From: Anaplasma centrale str. Israel
Lineage (GTDB): Bacteria > Pseudomonadota > Alphaproteobacteria > Rickettsiales > Anaplasmataceae
Length of the DNA: 64,000 bases
Direction: 5' to 3'
Assembly (NCBI RefSeq): GCF_000024505.1
Contig: NC_013532.1
Span: forward strand, 310,001 to 374,000
A model generated the notes under the pieces. That model ran no database searches and was not told where the DNA came from. It saw nothing but the letters and a program-made list of their open reading frames with translations. Shown here in pieces: positions 8,346-18,197 of the stretch. Position 1 is the stretch's first letter. The number at the start of each line of letters is the position of its first letter. Position numbers and translations under genes: made by a program.

Positions 8346-9608
8346 CTACTCGCAGGCGCCTATATCATACCTATACATGCCGCCAGGCCAGTCTAACAAA
8401 TCTAGAGCCGCGTAGGCCTGGTGCTTAGCGGTGGCCAAGTCATCCGCCTCGGCCACTATATTCAAAACCCTACCACCGGCGGAAACCCAGTTGTTCCCAA
8501 CCCGCTTCGTACCCGCGTGAAAGACCTTGACACTAGAAGACCTTGCGACCTCGTCCAGCCCGCCTATCACGGAACCGGATTCGTAAGGCCCGGGGTAACC
8601 CTTACTGGCCACCACTACGCAGACGACCGACTTGCGATTCAGAGACACCACCTCGCTACCAAGCCTGCCCTTTGCTGCTAAGGACATGAGCCTCAGCAAA
8701 TCTGAATCCAGCCTGGGCAACATGGCTTGTGTTTCAGGATCTCCGAACCTAACGTTATATTCCAAAAGCTTGGGCTCGTTCTTCTTGATCATAATGCCAG
8801 CAAACAGCAGCCCCCTGAACTGTATTCCCATGTTAAACATAGCCTTGATAGTCGGATATATTATCCTTTGCACTATCAGGTGCTCCATCTCCTCAGTTAT
8901 AATGCCCGGGGTCGAATATGCCCCCATGCCCCCAGTATTTGGCCCTTTGTTCCCATCATATACCGGCTTGTAATCCTGCACCGCCCCGAGCACTACCGGG
9001 TTGGTGCCGTCTATCAAGGTAAGGAAGCTAATCTCCTTGCCGTCTAGGAATTCCTCCACCACAACCGCCTCGCCGGCTTTGCCGAACTTGCCCTGCACTA
9101 GCATGGCGTCCAACGCATCATACGTCTCCTCCAGGGTATGGCATATTATAACGCCCTTCCCCTGGGCCGGCCCATCAGCCTTCACCACCAACGGCAGCTT
9201 GCTCCTCTTGACGAACTGCCTAGCGGAGCCAATGTCCATAAAATACCCGTGCTTTGCAGTGGGGATGTTGTAGCGAGTACACAGCTCTTTGGTGAACCCT
9301 TTGGAAGCCTCGAGCCTGGAGGCGGCCCTGGATGGGCCGAATACGAAAATGCCCTCGTCAGTGAGCGCATCGGACAGCCCGCTAATCAGCGGCAACTCGG
9401 GACCAACGACGACCAGATCTATCTTCTCTCTCTTGCAGACCTGCGCAACCTCGATAAAATTGCTCACGTCCACATCCACCAACGTGGCCAGGCCCGCCAT
9501 GGCCTCGCGTCCCGGGGCAACAAACAGACGAGTCAGCATGGGGGAACGACTCAGGCAGTCTAACAGGGCATGCTCCCTACCCCCGGAGCCGACAACCAGA
9601 ACATTCAT
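8346..9608 (-). CDS. purD: Phosphoribosylamine--glycine ligase (GAR synthetase)
   Basis: Second step of de novo purine synthesis: ATP-dependent joining of phosphoribosylamine to glycine. The protein starts [16 protein letters not shown], the PurD N-terminal signature. The ATP-grasp centre contains [25 protein letters not shown], the [11 protein letters not shown] loop, and [12 protein letters not shown]. At 420 residues it is full length. It is transcribed divergently from bamD, and the gap holds a perfect inverted repeat with promoter-like elements on both strands (9671-9709). It is one of five purine genes scattered in the window. Confidence 0.96.
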   Translation of the reverse strand: MNVLVVGSGGREHALLDCLSRSPMLTRLFVAPGREAMAGLATLVDVDVSNFIEVAQVCKREKIDLVVVGPELPLISGLSDALTDEGIFVFGPSRAASRLEASKGFTKELCTRYNIPTAKHGYFMDIGSARQFVKRSKLPLVVKADGPAQGKGVIICHTLEETYDALDAMLVQGKFGKAGEAVVVEEFLDGKEISFLTLIDGTNPVVLGAVQDYKPVYDGNKGPNTGGMGAYSTPGIITEEMEHLIVQRIIYPTIKAMFNMGIQFRGLLFAGIMIKKNEPKLLEYNVRFGDPETQAMLPRLDSDLLRLMSLAAKGRLGSEVVSLNRKSVVCVVVASKGYPGPYESGSVIGGLDEVARSSSVKVFHAGTKRVGNNWVSAGGRVLNIVAEADDLATAKHQAYAALDLLDWPGGMYRYDIGACE

Positions 9609-9670
9609 CCCGCCCCCTACAAGAGACTATAAAGACCACGAAACGCCACCGCCACGCTAACACAAATCAT

Positions 9671-9709
9671 CAGTTTGTCAATAGGGTTTTGCGCGGGTAT
9701 GACAAACTG
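9671..9709. promoter_or_regulatory. Inverted repeat with overlapping divergent promoter-like elements (purD / bamD)
   Basis: CAGTTTGTCA (9671-9680) and its exact reverse complement TGACAAACTG (9700-9709) flank a 19-bp spacer. On plus, TTGTCA (9675-9680), 17 bp, then TATGAC (9698-9703) resembles a sigma-70 promoter for bamD. On minus, TTGTCA with TATTGA 16 bp away could serve purD. The symmetry would also suit an operator for a dimeric regulator. Function is inferred. Confidence 0.5.
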
Positions 9710-9807
9710 GAAGAATACCCTTCCGGAATCCTGTAGGACAAAAGACTTGCTACGGATTCGGCCGCGTGGTTTAATGCCCCCTGACGTTTGTTGTTTGGTG
9801 TGGTTCT

Positions 9808-10680
9808 GTGGCTCGTACTGGTTTTTTGAACGCTGTCCTAGTTGCTCTACTCGTTTTTTGTATTACGCCCCCTGTTGCTGCTGCACCTCTCACCGAAGAG
9901 GGGGTGCATAAGCTTTACGAGGATGGTCTCAGGCTGTTTCATAGTGGACAGCACAAAAAGGCTGTGGCGATTTTTGACAAAATAGAGGCTCTGTACCCAT
10001 TTTCGCAGATGGCGATAGACGGCAGTTTGGTTGCTGCAGTGTCGCACTATGAGCTTGGAAACTACGCTGAAGCTGCTTCTCTTGCGGAGAGCTATATTGA
10101 TGCCTACCCGAGCAGTAAGAACATAGACTACGCGTACTACGTTAGGGTTACGGCAAAGTACATGCAGGTTCCTGATCTCGGATTGGACCAGGGAGTTGCC
10201 CTGGAGGTTAGGAACCTTGCCTCCGAGTTTGTACGCATGTTTCCCAACTCGCGTTACCTGGCTGAAGTTTCCCAGAGGTTGGCTGCAGTGCAGCAACACC
10301 TGGCTGCCAGGGAGTTCATGATTGGTGATTTTTACCTAAGGCGAGGGGGGTTTATTGCCGCGATCAAGAGGTTCAACTCTTTGGTATCCGGGTACCCGGA
10401 TTCGGTCTACGCTCACGAGGGTTTATATCGGCTAGTGGAGGCCTACACGGCTTTGGGAGATCGTCAATCTGCGGCTATGTACCTTTCTAGGTTAGGTGAA
10501 AACAGCCCCTGGCGCGTCAAAGCTGAACGTTTGCTAGATAGGGGGAATTACGAGGAATTGCCGCAAGCTGAGCCGGAGGAAGCTACTGTTGTTGAGGACA
10601 ATCAGGAGGAGGGTGCTGTAGAGGCACCCATGCCTTCAAGTGGTGATAACGGCCTTGCCGCTGGGGACGTGGAGCAGTAA
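9808..10680 (+). CDS. bamD: Outer membrane protein assembly factor BamD (ComL/YfiO family)
   Basis: Periplasmic TPR component of the BAM complex, which inserts beta-barrel proteins into the outer membrane. A signal peptide (hydrophobic LNAVLVALLVFCITPPVAAA) is followed by the BamD start LTEEGVHKLYEDGLRLFHSGQH and several TPR helices, including YPFSQMAIDG, IDYAYYVR and the late FIAAIKRFNSLVSGYPDS repeat. The usual lipobox is not clear: the only Cys in the leader follows Phe, so cleavage after AAA is as likely as lipidation. An acidic C-terminal tail (~240-290) is unusual. The GTG start at 9808 matches the start of the signal peptide. Confidence 0.9.
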   Translation: MARTGFLNAVLVALLVFCITPPVAAAPLTEEGVHKLYEDGLRLFHSGQHKKAVAIFDKIEALYPFSQMAIDGSLVAAVSHYELGNYAEAASLAESYIDAYPSSKNIDYAYYVRVTAKYMQVPDLGLDQGVALEVRNLASEFVRMFPNSRYLAEVSQRLAAVQQHLAAREFMIGDFYLRRGGFIAAIKRFNSLVSGYPDSVYAHEGLYRLVEAYTALGDRQSAAMYLSRLGENSPWRVKAERLLDRGNYEELPQAEPEEATVVEDNQEEGAVEAPMPSSGDNGLAAGDVEQ

Positions 10681-10734
10681 AAGTTGCGGCGTGGGCACGC
10701 GCTTGCATCAGCCGGCCGCGCGCGCCCTTCTTCG

Positions 10735-11640
10735 CTAGTACCCGCAGGCGATAACTGTGGCGAACAGTAGAAATAAATAATATATGGAATACTTAAACAG
10801 CCCCATGCATGCCTGGGGTGATGGCTGCCCCTTCTCCCGGAATACGGCCGTGGCATAAGCAATGAACGTCGCACTCAAGCAGGTTGCTAAAATTTCGTAC
10901 AAGATCGGGTTTTTAACAAACAAGCCTGGCGTTGCTGAGACAACTGCAAGGATTGCGCTGTATAGCAATATATGCCACCTAGTCTTGCGCACACAGTACA
11001 CAGGCAACATGGGGATGCTTGCTTTTTTATACTCCTCTAGGGTGAGCAGAGAAATGGCCCAAAAATGCGGGGGTGTCCACACGAATATTATCGCGAATAG
11101 GGCTAAACTCTCAAATGACGGCGCCCCAGAGACTGAGGCCCAGCCGATGACTGGAGGAAAAGCACCCGCTATGCCGCCGATTACTATATTTTGCGGTGTG
11201 CGCCTCTTCAGCAACATTGTGTAGACCACCGCATAGGAAAAAATGCTCCCTGCTAGCAGCAGCGCCGACGCATAGTTTACCGCGATTGCCATAATGAACA
11301 CTGACAGCGTGGCAAGCACCATGCCGCACTCCAAGGCTTGTTCCCTGCGAATTTTTCCTGCGGGCACAGGTCTGCTTTTGGTGCGGTCCATAATTGCATC
11401 GATGTCGCTATCGTACCACATGTTAAGCGCGCCAGCCGCACCTGCGCCTAGGGCTACGCACACTGTGGATACTAGCCCTATAAGCGGATGAATGGTTCCC
11501 GGCGCAACCAACATCCCGGTTACTGCGGTAAACACCACCAAGCACATTATTCTGGGCTTTAGTAGTTGAATATAGTCGCCAACAGAGGAAAGAGCCACGG
11601 AGTCTTTCTCCTGGGGAACTTCAATAAAGGTTGCGGCCAT
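10735..11640 (-). CDS. ctaB: Protoheme IX farnesyltransferase (heme O synthase)
   Basis: Attaches a farnesyl group to heme b, giving heme O, a precursor of the heme A used by the aa3 oxidase encoded just upstream. This is a polytopic UbiA-family membrane enzyme. It contains the first prenyl-diphosphate motif NMWYDSDIDAIMDRT, the RPVPAGKI loop, and the second acidic region near TPPHFWAISLLTLEEYKKA. The start was set at 11640 (MAATFIEVP) because the longer frame overlaps the end of ctaD. It is the third gene of a ctaC-ctaD-ctaB minus-strand group, 7 bp after ctaD. Confidence 0.93.
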   Translation of the reverse strand: MAATFIEVPQEKDSVALSSVGDYIQLLKPRIMCLVVFTAVTGMLVAPGTIHPLIGLVSTVCVALGAGAAGALNMWYDSDIDAIMDRTKSRPVPAGKIRREQALECGMVLATLSVFIMAIAVNYASALLLAGSIFSYAVVYTMLLKRRTPQNIVIGGIAGAFPPVIGWASVSGAPSFESLALFAIIFVWTPPHFWAISLLTLEEYKKASIPMLPVYCVRKTRWHILLYSAILAVVSATPGLFVKNPILYEILATCLSATFIAYATAVFREKGQPSPQACMGLFKYSIYYLFLLFATVIACGY

Positions 11641-11647
11641 ACGTATT

Positions 11648-13204
11648 TTAATCCAGCTTGGGAATTTCCTCAAAAGTGTGGAATGGGGCAGGTGAGGGAA
11701 CGGTCCACTCCAAAGTATCACCTCCCCACGGATTCGCTTCCGCCGCCTTACCCCTCCTTAACGTGTATACCGCAATTGCCACGAACAATAGCGCAGACAG
11801 GAAAGAAAGACCGGCACCCACGGAGGACACATAATTCCATGGCGCGAACGCGTCTGGGTAATCAGGAATTCTTCTGGGCATTCCAGCGAGCCCTAAAAAG
11901 TGTTGCGGGAAGAACGCTATGTTGGTTGAGACGAAGGTGAACCAAAAGTGCACTTTCCCCATAGATTCGGGATACTGCCTGCCCGACATCTTGCCTATCC
12001 AGTAGTAGAACCCCGCATACGCGGCAAAAAGTGCCGCAATTGACATCACATAGTGAAAGTGCCCAACCACGTAGTACGTATCGTGTAGTACTTTGTCTAC
12101 CCCCCCGTGTGAGACCACTATGCCAGTCAAACCCCCAACCGTGAACACGAAGATGAACCCTATCGCGAAGAGCATCGGGGTTTTGAACTCTATCTTTCCT
12201 CCCCACATGGTGGCTATCCAGCTAAACACCTTAACCCCGGTTAGCACCCCTATCAGCATAGTTGTGACGCTGTAGTATGTAATCATCTCCGTGCTCAAGC
12301 CGGTGGTGAACATATGGTGCGCCCAAACCACCAACCCAACCGTTGCTATTCCAACTAGCGCGAACACCATCCCGAGATACCCGAAAACCGCCTTATGGGA
12401 GAACGTGGATACTACCTGACTTATGATCCCAAAAGCTGGGAATATTATTACGTACACTTCCGGATGCCCAAAAAACCAGAACAAGTGCTGAAAAAGTATT
12501 GGGTCACCACCGCCTGACGGGTTGAAAAAGCTGGTACCGAAGTTGCGATCAGTCAGGAGCATTGTAATTGCCCCGGCCAACACAGGAAGCGATACTATCA
12601 ACATAAACGAAGTGAGTAATATGGTCCACACGAACAGTGGCATCTTGAGCAGCGTCATGCCGTGGGCACGCATATTCAGAATTGTTACTATGAAGTTTAT
12701 GGACCCAACTATTGAGGAAATGCCCGCAAGGTGCAATGCCAATATAGCCATGTCCACAGATGCGTCGGGATGAGAGGACAGGTATGACAGGGGAGGGTAC
12801 AAGGTCCAACCCGTTCCTGGACCATCTCCGATCAATACAGCGCAGAACAGCAGCGCAAGTGATGCTACCAGCATCCAAAAACTCAGGTTATTCAGCCGCG
12901 GAAACGCCATATCTGGTGCGCCAATTAGCAGGGGAACAAACCAGTTCCCAAACCCCCCGGTTAAAGCGGGCATGATCATGAAAAAGACCATTATGAGCGC
13001 ATGTCCAGTGACCATAACGTTATACATGTGGTAGTTCCCATGCAATACGTCTATGTGTGCTAGCTGCGCGCGCAACACTAGGGACAGCAGGCCACCTACT
13101 ATACCACCTATTATCGAGAAGATGATATACATGGTGCCTATGTCTTTGTGGTTAGTAGAAAATAACCACCGCTTTAGTCCGCTAGGCACATGCTCACTGT
13201 CCAT
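11648..13204 (-). CDS. ctaD: Cytochrome c oxidase subunit I
   Basis: Catalytic subunit of the aa3-type terminal oxidase in the inner membrane, holding heme a and the heme a3-CuB centre. Visible motifs are [14 protein letters not shown], the low-spin heme ligand region [15 protein letters not shown], the [17 protein letters not shown] loop with the CuB His and the cross-linked Tyr, [10 protein letters not shown] with two CuB His, and VGHFHYVMS with the remaining heme His ligands. ATG 13204 was chosen: a strong AGGAGGTG site lies 6 nt upstream. It has 518 residues, a normal length. It is preceded by ctaC and followed by ctaB. Confidence 0.96.
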   Translation of the reverse strand: MDSEHVPSGLKRWLFSTNHKDIGTMYIIFSIIGGIVGGLLSLVLRAQLAHIDVLHGNYHMYNVMVTGHALIMVFFMIMPALTGGFGNWFVPLLIGAPDMAFPRLNNLSFWMLVASLALLFCAVLIGDGPGTGWTLYPPLSYLSSHPDASVDMAILALHLAGISSIVGSINFIVTILNMRAHGMTLLKMPLFVWTILLTSFMLIVSLPVLAGAITMLLTDRNFGTSFFNPSGGGDPILFQHLFWFFGHPEVYVIIFPAFGIISQVVSTFSHKAVFGYLGMVFALVGIATVGLVVWAHHMFTTGLSTEMITYYSVTTMLIGVLTGVKVFSWIATMWGGKIEFKTPMLFAIGFIFVFTVGGLTGIVVSHGGVDKVLHDTYYVVGHFHYVMSIAALFAAYAGFYYWIGKMSGRQYPESMGKVHFWFTFVSTNIAFFPQHFLGLAGMPRRIPDYPDAFAPWNYVSSVGAGLSFLSALLFVAIAVYTLRRGKAAEANPWGGDTLEWTVPSPAPFHTFEEIPKLD

Positions 13205-13311
13205 ACAACCCACCTCCTAAAATCGTTATGGGAGGAAACATGCAACAACCCATAATAAGCACTCCAAGCCCCAAAGTTTGACCTGTCGACTTACCCATAT
13301 AGCCCAGGCCC

Positions 13312-14097
13312 CTAACTGCTTTCCTTATGCTGCGCCACCCACGCATCAAACTTATCCCTAGTTACCGCCTCAACCACGATGGGCATGAAGCCATGCAGCC
13401 TCCCGCAAAGTTCGGAGCACTGCCCATAGTAGACCCCGGGTTTCTTCACCGAGAACCATACCTCGTTCAATCTTCCAGGCACCGCATCCACCTTAATGCC
13501 CAAAGCCGGCACTGCCCAGCTGTGTATCACATCTCCAGCAGTAGACTGCAGCAACACGACCTCACCCACCGGTACGACCATCCTATTGTCTACCTCAAGC
13601 AGGCGCAACTCACCACTTTCCAACTCCGAATCCGGCTTCATGTAGCTGTCAAACCTTACGCCACTTTCGGGATATACGTATGTCCAATACCACTGATATC
13701 CTATGGCCTTAATTACGATATCGGCCTTGGGAATCTGTTGCTCCTTTTTGATGAGCTTAACGTTGCTTATGGTCAAGAACCCGACAATCACCAACGGAAC
13801 CAAGGTCCACATTACCTCAAGCGCAACGTTGTGTGAGTTCTTGTTGTTGAACTCTACCTGCTCACCCTTTCTTCTGCGAAATCTGACCAGTGTGTACAGC
13901 ATCACAGAAAACACAACAGCCGCCACTGCAGACATCACCAACATGACGTAATCATGCGACTTAGCTACGAGCTCCATAATCTCCGTTGCGGGCTCCTGAA
14001 ACCCAAGCTGCCACGGGCGCGGTGCACTGGCATCTGCGCCAAGCCCCCACAGCGATCCACAGACAAACAACACACCCACAAAGAGCGCATAGAGCAT
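13312..14097 (-). CDS. ctaC: Cytochrome c oxidase subunit II
   Basis: Accepts electrons from cytochrome c at the dinuclear CuA site and passes them to subunit I. After a leader (MLYALFVGVLFVCGSLWGLGA) come two transmembrane helices (VMLVMSAVAAVVFSVMLY and WTLVPLVIVGFLTISNV) and a periplasmic cupredoxin domain. That domain has GYQWYWTYVYPE and the CuA ligand segment YYGQCSELCGRLHGFMP. ATG 14097 is preferred because it starts directly at the leader; in-frame ATGs at 14142 and further upstream are possible. It is the first gene of the minus-strand oxidase group. Subunit III is not in this window. Confidence 0.94.
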   Translation of the reverse strand: MLYALFVGVLFVCGSLWGLGADASAPRPWQLGFQEPATEIMELVAKSHDYVMLVMSAVAAVVFSVMLYTLVRFRRRKGEQVEFNNKNSHNVALEVMWTLVPLVIVGFLTISNVKLIKKEQQIPKADIVIKAIGYQWYWTYVYPESGVRFDSYMKPDSELESGELRLLEVDNRMVVPVGEVVLLQSTAGDVIHSWAVPALGIKVDAVPGRLNEVWFSVKKPGVYYGQCSELCGRLHGFMPIVVEAVTRDKFDAWVAQHKESS

Positions 14098-14398
14098 AGG
14101 AAAAACACAATGAAAGCCAACATACACCGTCGGATGGTACATTGCGACAGTAGAAATAGCAAGGCTTTTGTTCCAGCTGGCAACGGCTGCTGACGCAGGT
14201 AACATACCTTTAACAATGTGGGTAGGGGCTTTACACTTGTGTACGCACAGTGATGTGCATCACAAACACCGCTCTGGTAGCCTCAGGTGTGTTATATATA
14301 CACAAGAGAGATGCCTGGGTGCAAGTGCGATGTTACACAGTTTTGCAGCAAAGGCCGCGTGCTAGTGACCAGGTAGGAGCAGATGACGAACGCGCAGT

Positions 14399-15637
14399 TT
14401 ATGTACAAGGCACACTTTCACGATCAAGTGCGAATTCCTCGTGCAGGAGGCTCAACGCTGGTGCAGCGCTTTGTTCATGCATCAAAACAGTAATTTTTAT
14501 CTCAGAAGTGGAGACCGCCAATACGGCTATTCCACCACTGGCCAATGCGCTAAAAACCCTGCTGGCCACACCCGGACGCGATATCATACATGCGCCTACT
14601 AAAGAAACCTTGGCCAGGCTATCCGTTACCGCCAGGCTCTCGTACAGTATGTTGTGTTTGTGTTGTAAAAGGATATCTTGCGTTTTTTGCAGATCTTCTT
14701 CTTGCACAGTAAAAGTAATATTGCGGAGTTCCCCGTCCACGGTCTGCATTATCATATCCACGTCTATGTTTCCCTCTGCTATGGGAAGCAGTGCTGCGGC
14801 GATGCCGGGAACTGCAGGCACTCCGCCCAGCGATACGCTTGCTATCTTTTTACTAATAGCGATTCCAGTAATTATTCTGCTCTCCATTTCCCTCTCACAC
14901 TCAAAAGATACCAATGTGCCCTTCGCTTCCTGCGAGCTTGACATCACATGAATACGCACGCCGCACCGCATAGCCATCTCTACAGAGCGTACGTTCAATA
15001 TTGCCCTACCAGAGGCGGATATTTCTACCATGTCGTTATACGTTACGTGATCTAACTTACGTGCGCTCGGGACCAAACAAGGATTTGCCGTATATACTCC
15101 CGCAACATCTGTGTACATATAACACGCGTCCAGCCGCAGTGCAGCGGCTATTGCCACTGCGGAGATGTCTGACCCACCCCTGCCCAGGGTAGTGATGCGC
15201 GCATTGTGAATACCTTGGAACCCTGCAACTATTACAACATCATGCTCGTTCAGGAGCGATAATATGCGATCGGGTTTTATTTCTATAATTCTGGCTCGCG
15301 AGTGCTCTCCGGTTGTGTTTATGGGTATCTGCCAGCCCATTATAGATGTTGCTTTGATGTTTATGCGCTGCAATGCAAGCGCCAGAAGCCCACATGATAC
15401 CTGCTCTCCGGAGGAGACGACCACGTCATACTCCGAAAGCTGTGCCTCTGATGCCAGCTCCGAAACCTCCTGTGCAGTTGTAACGGCCTCGTCCGTAAAG
15501 CGGCCCATGGCCGAGACTACCACCACAAGCTTGTGGCCACGCTCCACACTCTGCCGCACTATGTTTGCAACTCTTAATATGCACTCTACGTCTTTTAAGG
15601 ATGTGCCTCCAAACTTTTTTACCAGAATCCTGCCCAT
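14399..15637 (-). CDS. lysC: Aspartate kinase
   Basis: Phosphorylates aspartate, the entry step of the aspartate family; in Anaplasmataceae this mainly feeds diaminopimelate/lysine. It starts MGRILVKKFGGTSLKD, the ATP-binding KFGGTS signature. It also has VVVSAMGRFTDE, TTLGRGGSDISAVAIAAAL (substrate and nucleotide site), and two C-terminal ACT regulatory domains from about residue 265 (VSLGGVPAVPGIAAALLP; VSLVGACMISRPGVASRVF). Its 412 residues match the monofunctional alpha-type enzyme. A GAG ribosome-binding core precedes the ATG. It stands alone on minus. Confidence 0.95.
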   Translation of the reverse strand: MGRILVKKFGGTSLKDVECILRVANIVRQSVERGHKLVVVVSAMGRFTDEAVTTAQEVSELASEAQLSEYDVVVSSGEQVSCGLLALALQRINIKATSIMGWQIPINTTGEHSRARIIEIKPDRILSLLNEHDVVIVAGFQGIHNARITTLGRGGSDISAVAIAAALRLDACYMYTDVAGVYTANPCLVPSARKLDHVTYNDMVEISASGRAILNVRSVEMAMRCGVRIHVMSSSQEAKGTLVSFECEREMESRIITGIAISKKIASVSLGGVPAVPGIAAALLPIAEGNIDVDMIMQTVDGELRNITFTVQEEDLQKTQDILLQHKHNILYESLAVTDSLAKVSLVGACMISRPGVASRVFSALASGGIAVLAVSTSEIKITVLMHEQSAAPALSLLHEEFALDRESVPCT

Positions 15638-15903
15638 GCTCAGATTTGCATATCCACGTAGTTGCGGATTATAACTGATTTGCCAGGTCCTTTACACAGA
15701 TAATTGCCAGTGCGGACATGGGGATTTTGTGCATGATGTATGCCTATGGTTGTGGCGCACGGGTTGCGCTATTTGCGGCATTGCTGATATCCTCTCAGAC
15801 CGAATGGCAGCTTTATTCTCTCCGGTGCTGGTTACTGCTTGAAGAATGAGCAAGGTTTTGGTACCATACCCGGTTCTAGACGTAGTGCATTTTGGGGGTT
15901 TGA

Positions 15904-17451
15904 GTGAGGCGAGGGGAGTGCTTTTACGTTACCACTCCTATATACTATGTTAACGATACTCCGCACATAGGGCACTTCTACACCACACTCATATCTGATG
16001 TTGCTGCCAGGTTTAGAAGTTTGAGTGGCAAGCAGGTCAAGTTCACTACAGGGACGGATGAGCACGGCCAGAAAGTTGAGAATATGGCCCGTGCCAGAGG
16101 TGTTCCAGTGCGCCAGTTTGTTGATAAAATAAGTGGCTCGTTTAGAAATCTCGTAGGGGTTTCTGGCTTTAGTTGTAATGACTTTATACGCACCACTGAA
16201 GAGCGCCACAAGCGCGCTGTGCTGGCGCTGTGGGAACGCCTGCGTGGCAACAATCAGATATACCTGGGGCACTACGCCGGGTTTTATTCAGTACGTGATG
16301 AGACTTTTTACCAAGAGCGTGACCTTGTGGATGGTAAAGCGCCCACTGGTGCCGAAGTGGAATGGCTGGAAGAGCCAGGATATTTCTTCAAGCTGTCTGA
16401 GTGGCAGGAAAGCCTGCTAAAGTTTTATGCAGATAATCCGAAGTTTGTAATTCCGGAAGGGAAGTTCAATGAGGTCATAAGTTTTGTGGAATCCGGCCTC
16501 CGAGATTTATCTGTTTCCAGATCTAAGAAAAGCCTATCTTGGGGGATTGAGGTACCTCACGATTCTGACCACATAATATACATATGGGTGGATGCACTGT
16601 GCTGCTATTTGGCGCTGCTTGGGTTCCCCGAAACCGAAGGGGAATACAAGCGTTACTGGGGGAGCGATGATGCGGTAAGTACACACGTTGTAGGGAAAGA
16701 TATACTAAGGTTCCACGCGGTGTATTGGCCTGCTCTTTTAATGGCTGCTGGTCTGCCGTTGCCGAAGCAAATAGTTGCGCATGGGTGGTGGCTTAATGAG
16801 GGCCAGAAGATATCAAAATCGATAGGCAATGTGATAGACCCATTTGCGTTGATAGAACAATACGGTCTGGATAATTGTAGGTATTTCCTGCTCAGTGAAA
16901 CCCCCGTAGGAAATGATGCTAGCTTTAGTGGTGCTAGTCTTGTGGAGCGCATAAACTGCGATTTGGCTAACAATTTTGGAAATCTGGTTCAGCGTACTAT
17001 AACCCTTGTGCACAGAGAGTGTGGTGGGAAAATTCCTGGGGTAGAAGGCATGATGAAAGGGGAAGAAGCGCCGATAAACTACGAAGCGGTGCTGGTGCAG
17101 TATGTGGAATATATGGCGGAATACCGGTTTTTTGAGGCGCTCAAATTTGTTATGAATCTGTCTTCCGTGGCCAATGAGTATATTGCAAGAAGGGCACCGT
17201 GGAAGCTGTTCAAAGAAGATAGAAAAAGCGCACAGGCGGTTGTGTTTAAGCTGCTAGAATACATAAGGTGCATCGGCATTATGTTGCAACCTTTCGTGCC
17301 TGATTCTGCGTCTAAAATTCTTGATCAGATATCACTTCCGGCCGATAGACGCACGTTTGAGCATTTTTCCGAATTTTGCAGGGGTGGCGTCTCCTTGGGA
17401 ACTCCTACACCCGTTTTTGGTAAGCTGTATTCCACACAATCTGAGGGTTAA
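15904..17451 (+). CDS. metG: Methionine--tRNA ligase
   Basis: Class I aminoacyl-tRNA synthetase charging tRNA-Met in the cytoplasm. The HIGH motif appears as HIGHFYTTL and KMSKS as KISKSIGNV. TTPIYYVND at the N-terminus and TGTDEHGQK are also typical MetRS segments. At 515 residues it lacks the C-terminal EMAP/Trbp111-like tRNA-binding domain found in some MetRS, as in other Rickettsiales. The GTG at 15904 begins immediately before the conserved ECFYVTTPIYYVND block. It converges with ubiE across a 44-bp gap. Confidence 0.95.
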   Translation: MRRGECFYVTTPIYYVNDTPHIGHFYTTLISDVAARFRSLSGKQVKFTTGTDEHGQKVENMARARGVPVRQFVDKISGSFRNLVGVSGFSCNDFIRTTEERHKRAVLALWERLRGNNQIYLGHYAGFYSVRDETFYQERDLVDGKAPTGAEVEWLEEPGYFFKLSEWQESLLKFYADNPKFVIPEGKFNEVISFVESGLRDLSVSRSKKSLSWGIEVPHDSDHIIYIWVDALCCYLALLGFPETEGEYKRYWGSDDAVSTHVVGKDILRFHAVYWPALLMAAGLPLPKQIVAHGWWLNEGQKISKSIGNVIDPFALIEQYGLDNCRYFLLSETPVGNDASFSGASLVERINCDLANNFGNLVQRTITLVHRECGGKIPGVEGMMKGEEAPINYEAVLVQYVEYMAEYRFFEALKFVMNLSSVANEYIARRAPWKLFKEDRKSAQAVVFKLLEYIRCIGIMLQPFVPDSASKILDQISLPADRRTFEHFSEFCRGGVSLGTPTPVFGKLYSTQSEG

Positions 17452-17495
17452 TTACAAGCCGAATTCGCTGTTGTGATGGGGCCGTGCTCCGAGTT

Positions 17496-18194
17496 TTACT
17501 CCACTTTCCATGCACTGTAGAGCGATGTCACTCCATTGCAGATATTCTGGTGCGCAACATTAAAAAACCCTGCACCTGATATTGCCTGGGCAAACTCTTC
17601 AGGTGGTGGGAATGCCCTTATGCTGTCTGTTAGGTATGTATATGCCTCGGCATTACCCGCCACGCACCTGCCCATATTTGGTATTACATACGCGGAGTAT
17701 AGATCATACAAAGTCCGAAACAACCCTTGCTTTTGTATGGGGGAAAATTCAAGACAGAGAAACCTTCCTTGAAGCTTGAGTACGCGATGTGCCTCCTGCA
17801 GTGCTTTCTCTCTGTTAGGTATGTTGCGTATTCCGAAGGCGATAGTGTAGTAGTCGAAGGAATTGCTGGCAAACGGCAGGTTCTCCGCGCTGGCGCACAC
17901 CCAACTGATGTTAGCATAGCCGGAATTGATTGCCCTATCTCTCCCAACCCCTAGCATATCGGGGTTAATGTCGCACACCGTTACATGCAAGCCACTGCGT
18001 CTTGCCAAGGCCCGCATTGCTACGTCCCCAGTTCCTCCTGCCACATCCAGCAGTGTGCCGCTCCTGTGCGTGATTTTGCTGCACAGTTCCCGCTTCCACA
18101 ACCTGTGCAACCCAAAACTCATGAGGTCATTCATGAGGTCATAGCGCGGCGCTACCGAGGAAAAAACCTCATTGACCTCTAACTGCAGCGGCAT
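17496..18194 (-). CDS. ubiE: Ubiquinone biosynthesis C-methyltransferase
   Basis: SAM-dependent methylation of the quinone ring in ubiquinone synthesis. The fold is a class I methyltransferase: VFSSVAPRYDLMNDLMSFGLHRLWK is the UbiE/COQ5 N-terminal signature, LLDVAGGTGDVAMR is the SAM-binding motif, and FDYYTIAFGIRNI and CLEFSP are later family motifs. Its 232 residues are full length. It begins only 3 bp after the hslU stop codon and its ribosome-binding site must lie inside hslU, so the two are almost certainly translationally coupled in an hslV-hslU-ubiE operon. Confidence 0.95.
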   Translation of the reverse strand: MPLQLEVNEVFSSVAPRYDLMNDLMSFGLHRLWKRELCSKITHRSGTLLDVAGGTGDVAMRALARRSGLHVTVCDINPDMLGVGRDRAINSGYANISWVCASAENLPFASNSFDYYTIAFGIRNIPNREKALQEAHRVLKLQGRFLCLEFSPIQKQGLFRTLYDLYSAYVIPNMGRCVAGNAEAYTYLTDSIRAFPPPEEFAQAISGAGFFNVAHQNICNGVTSLYSAWKVE

Positions 18195-18197
18195 TGC

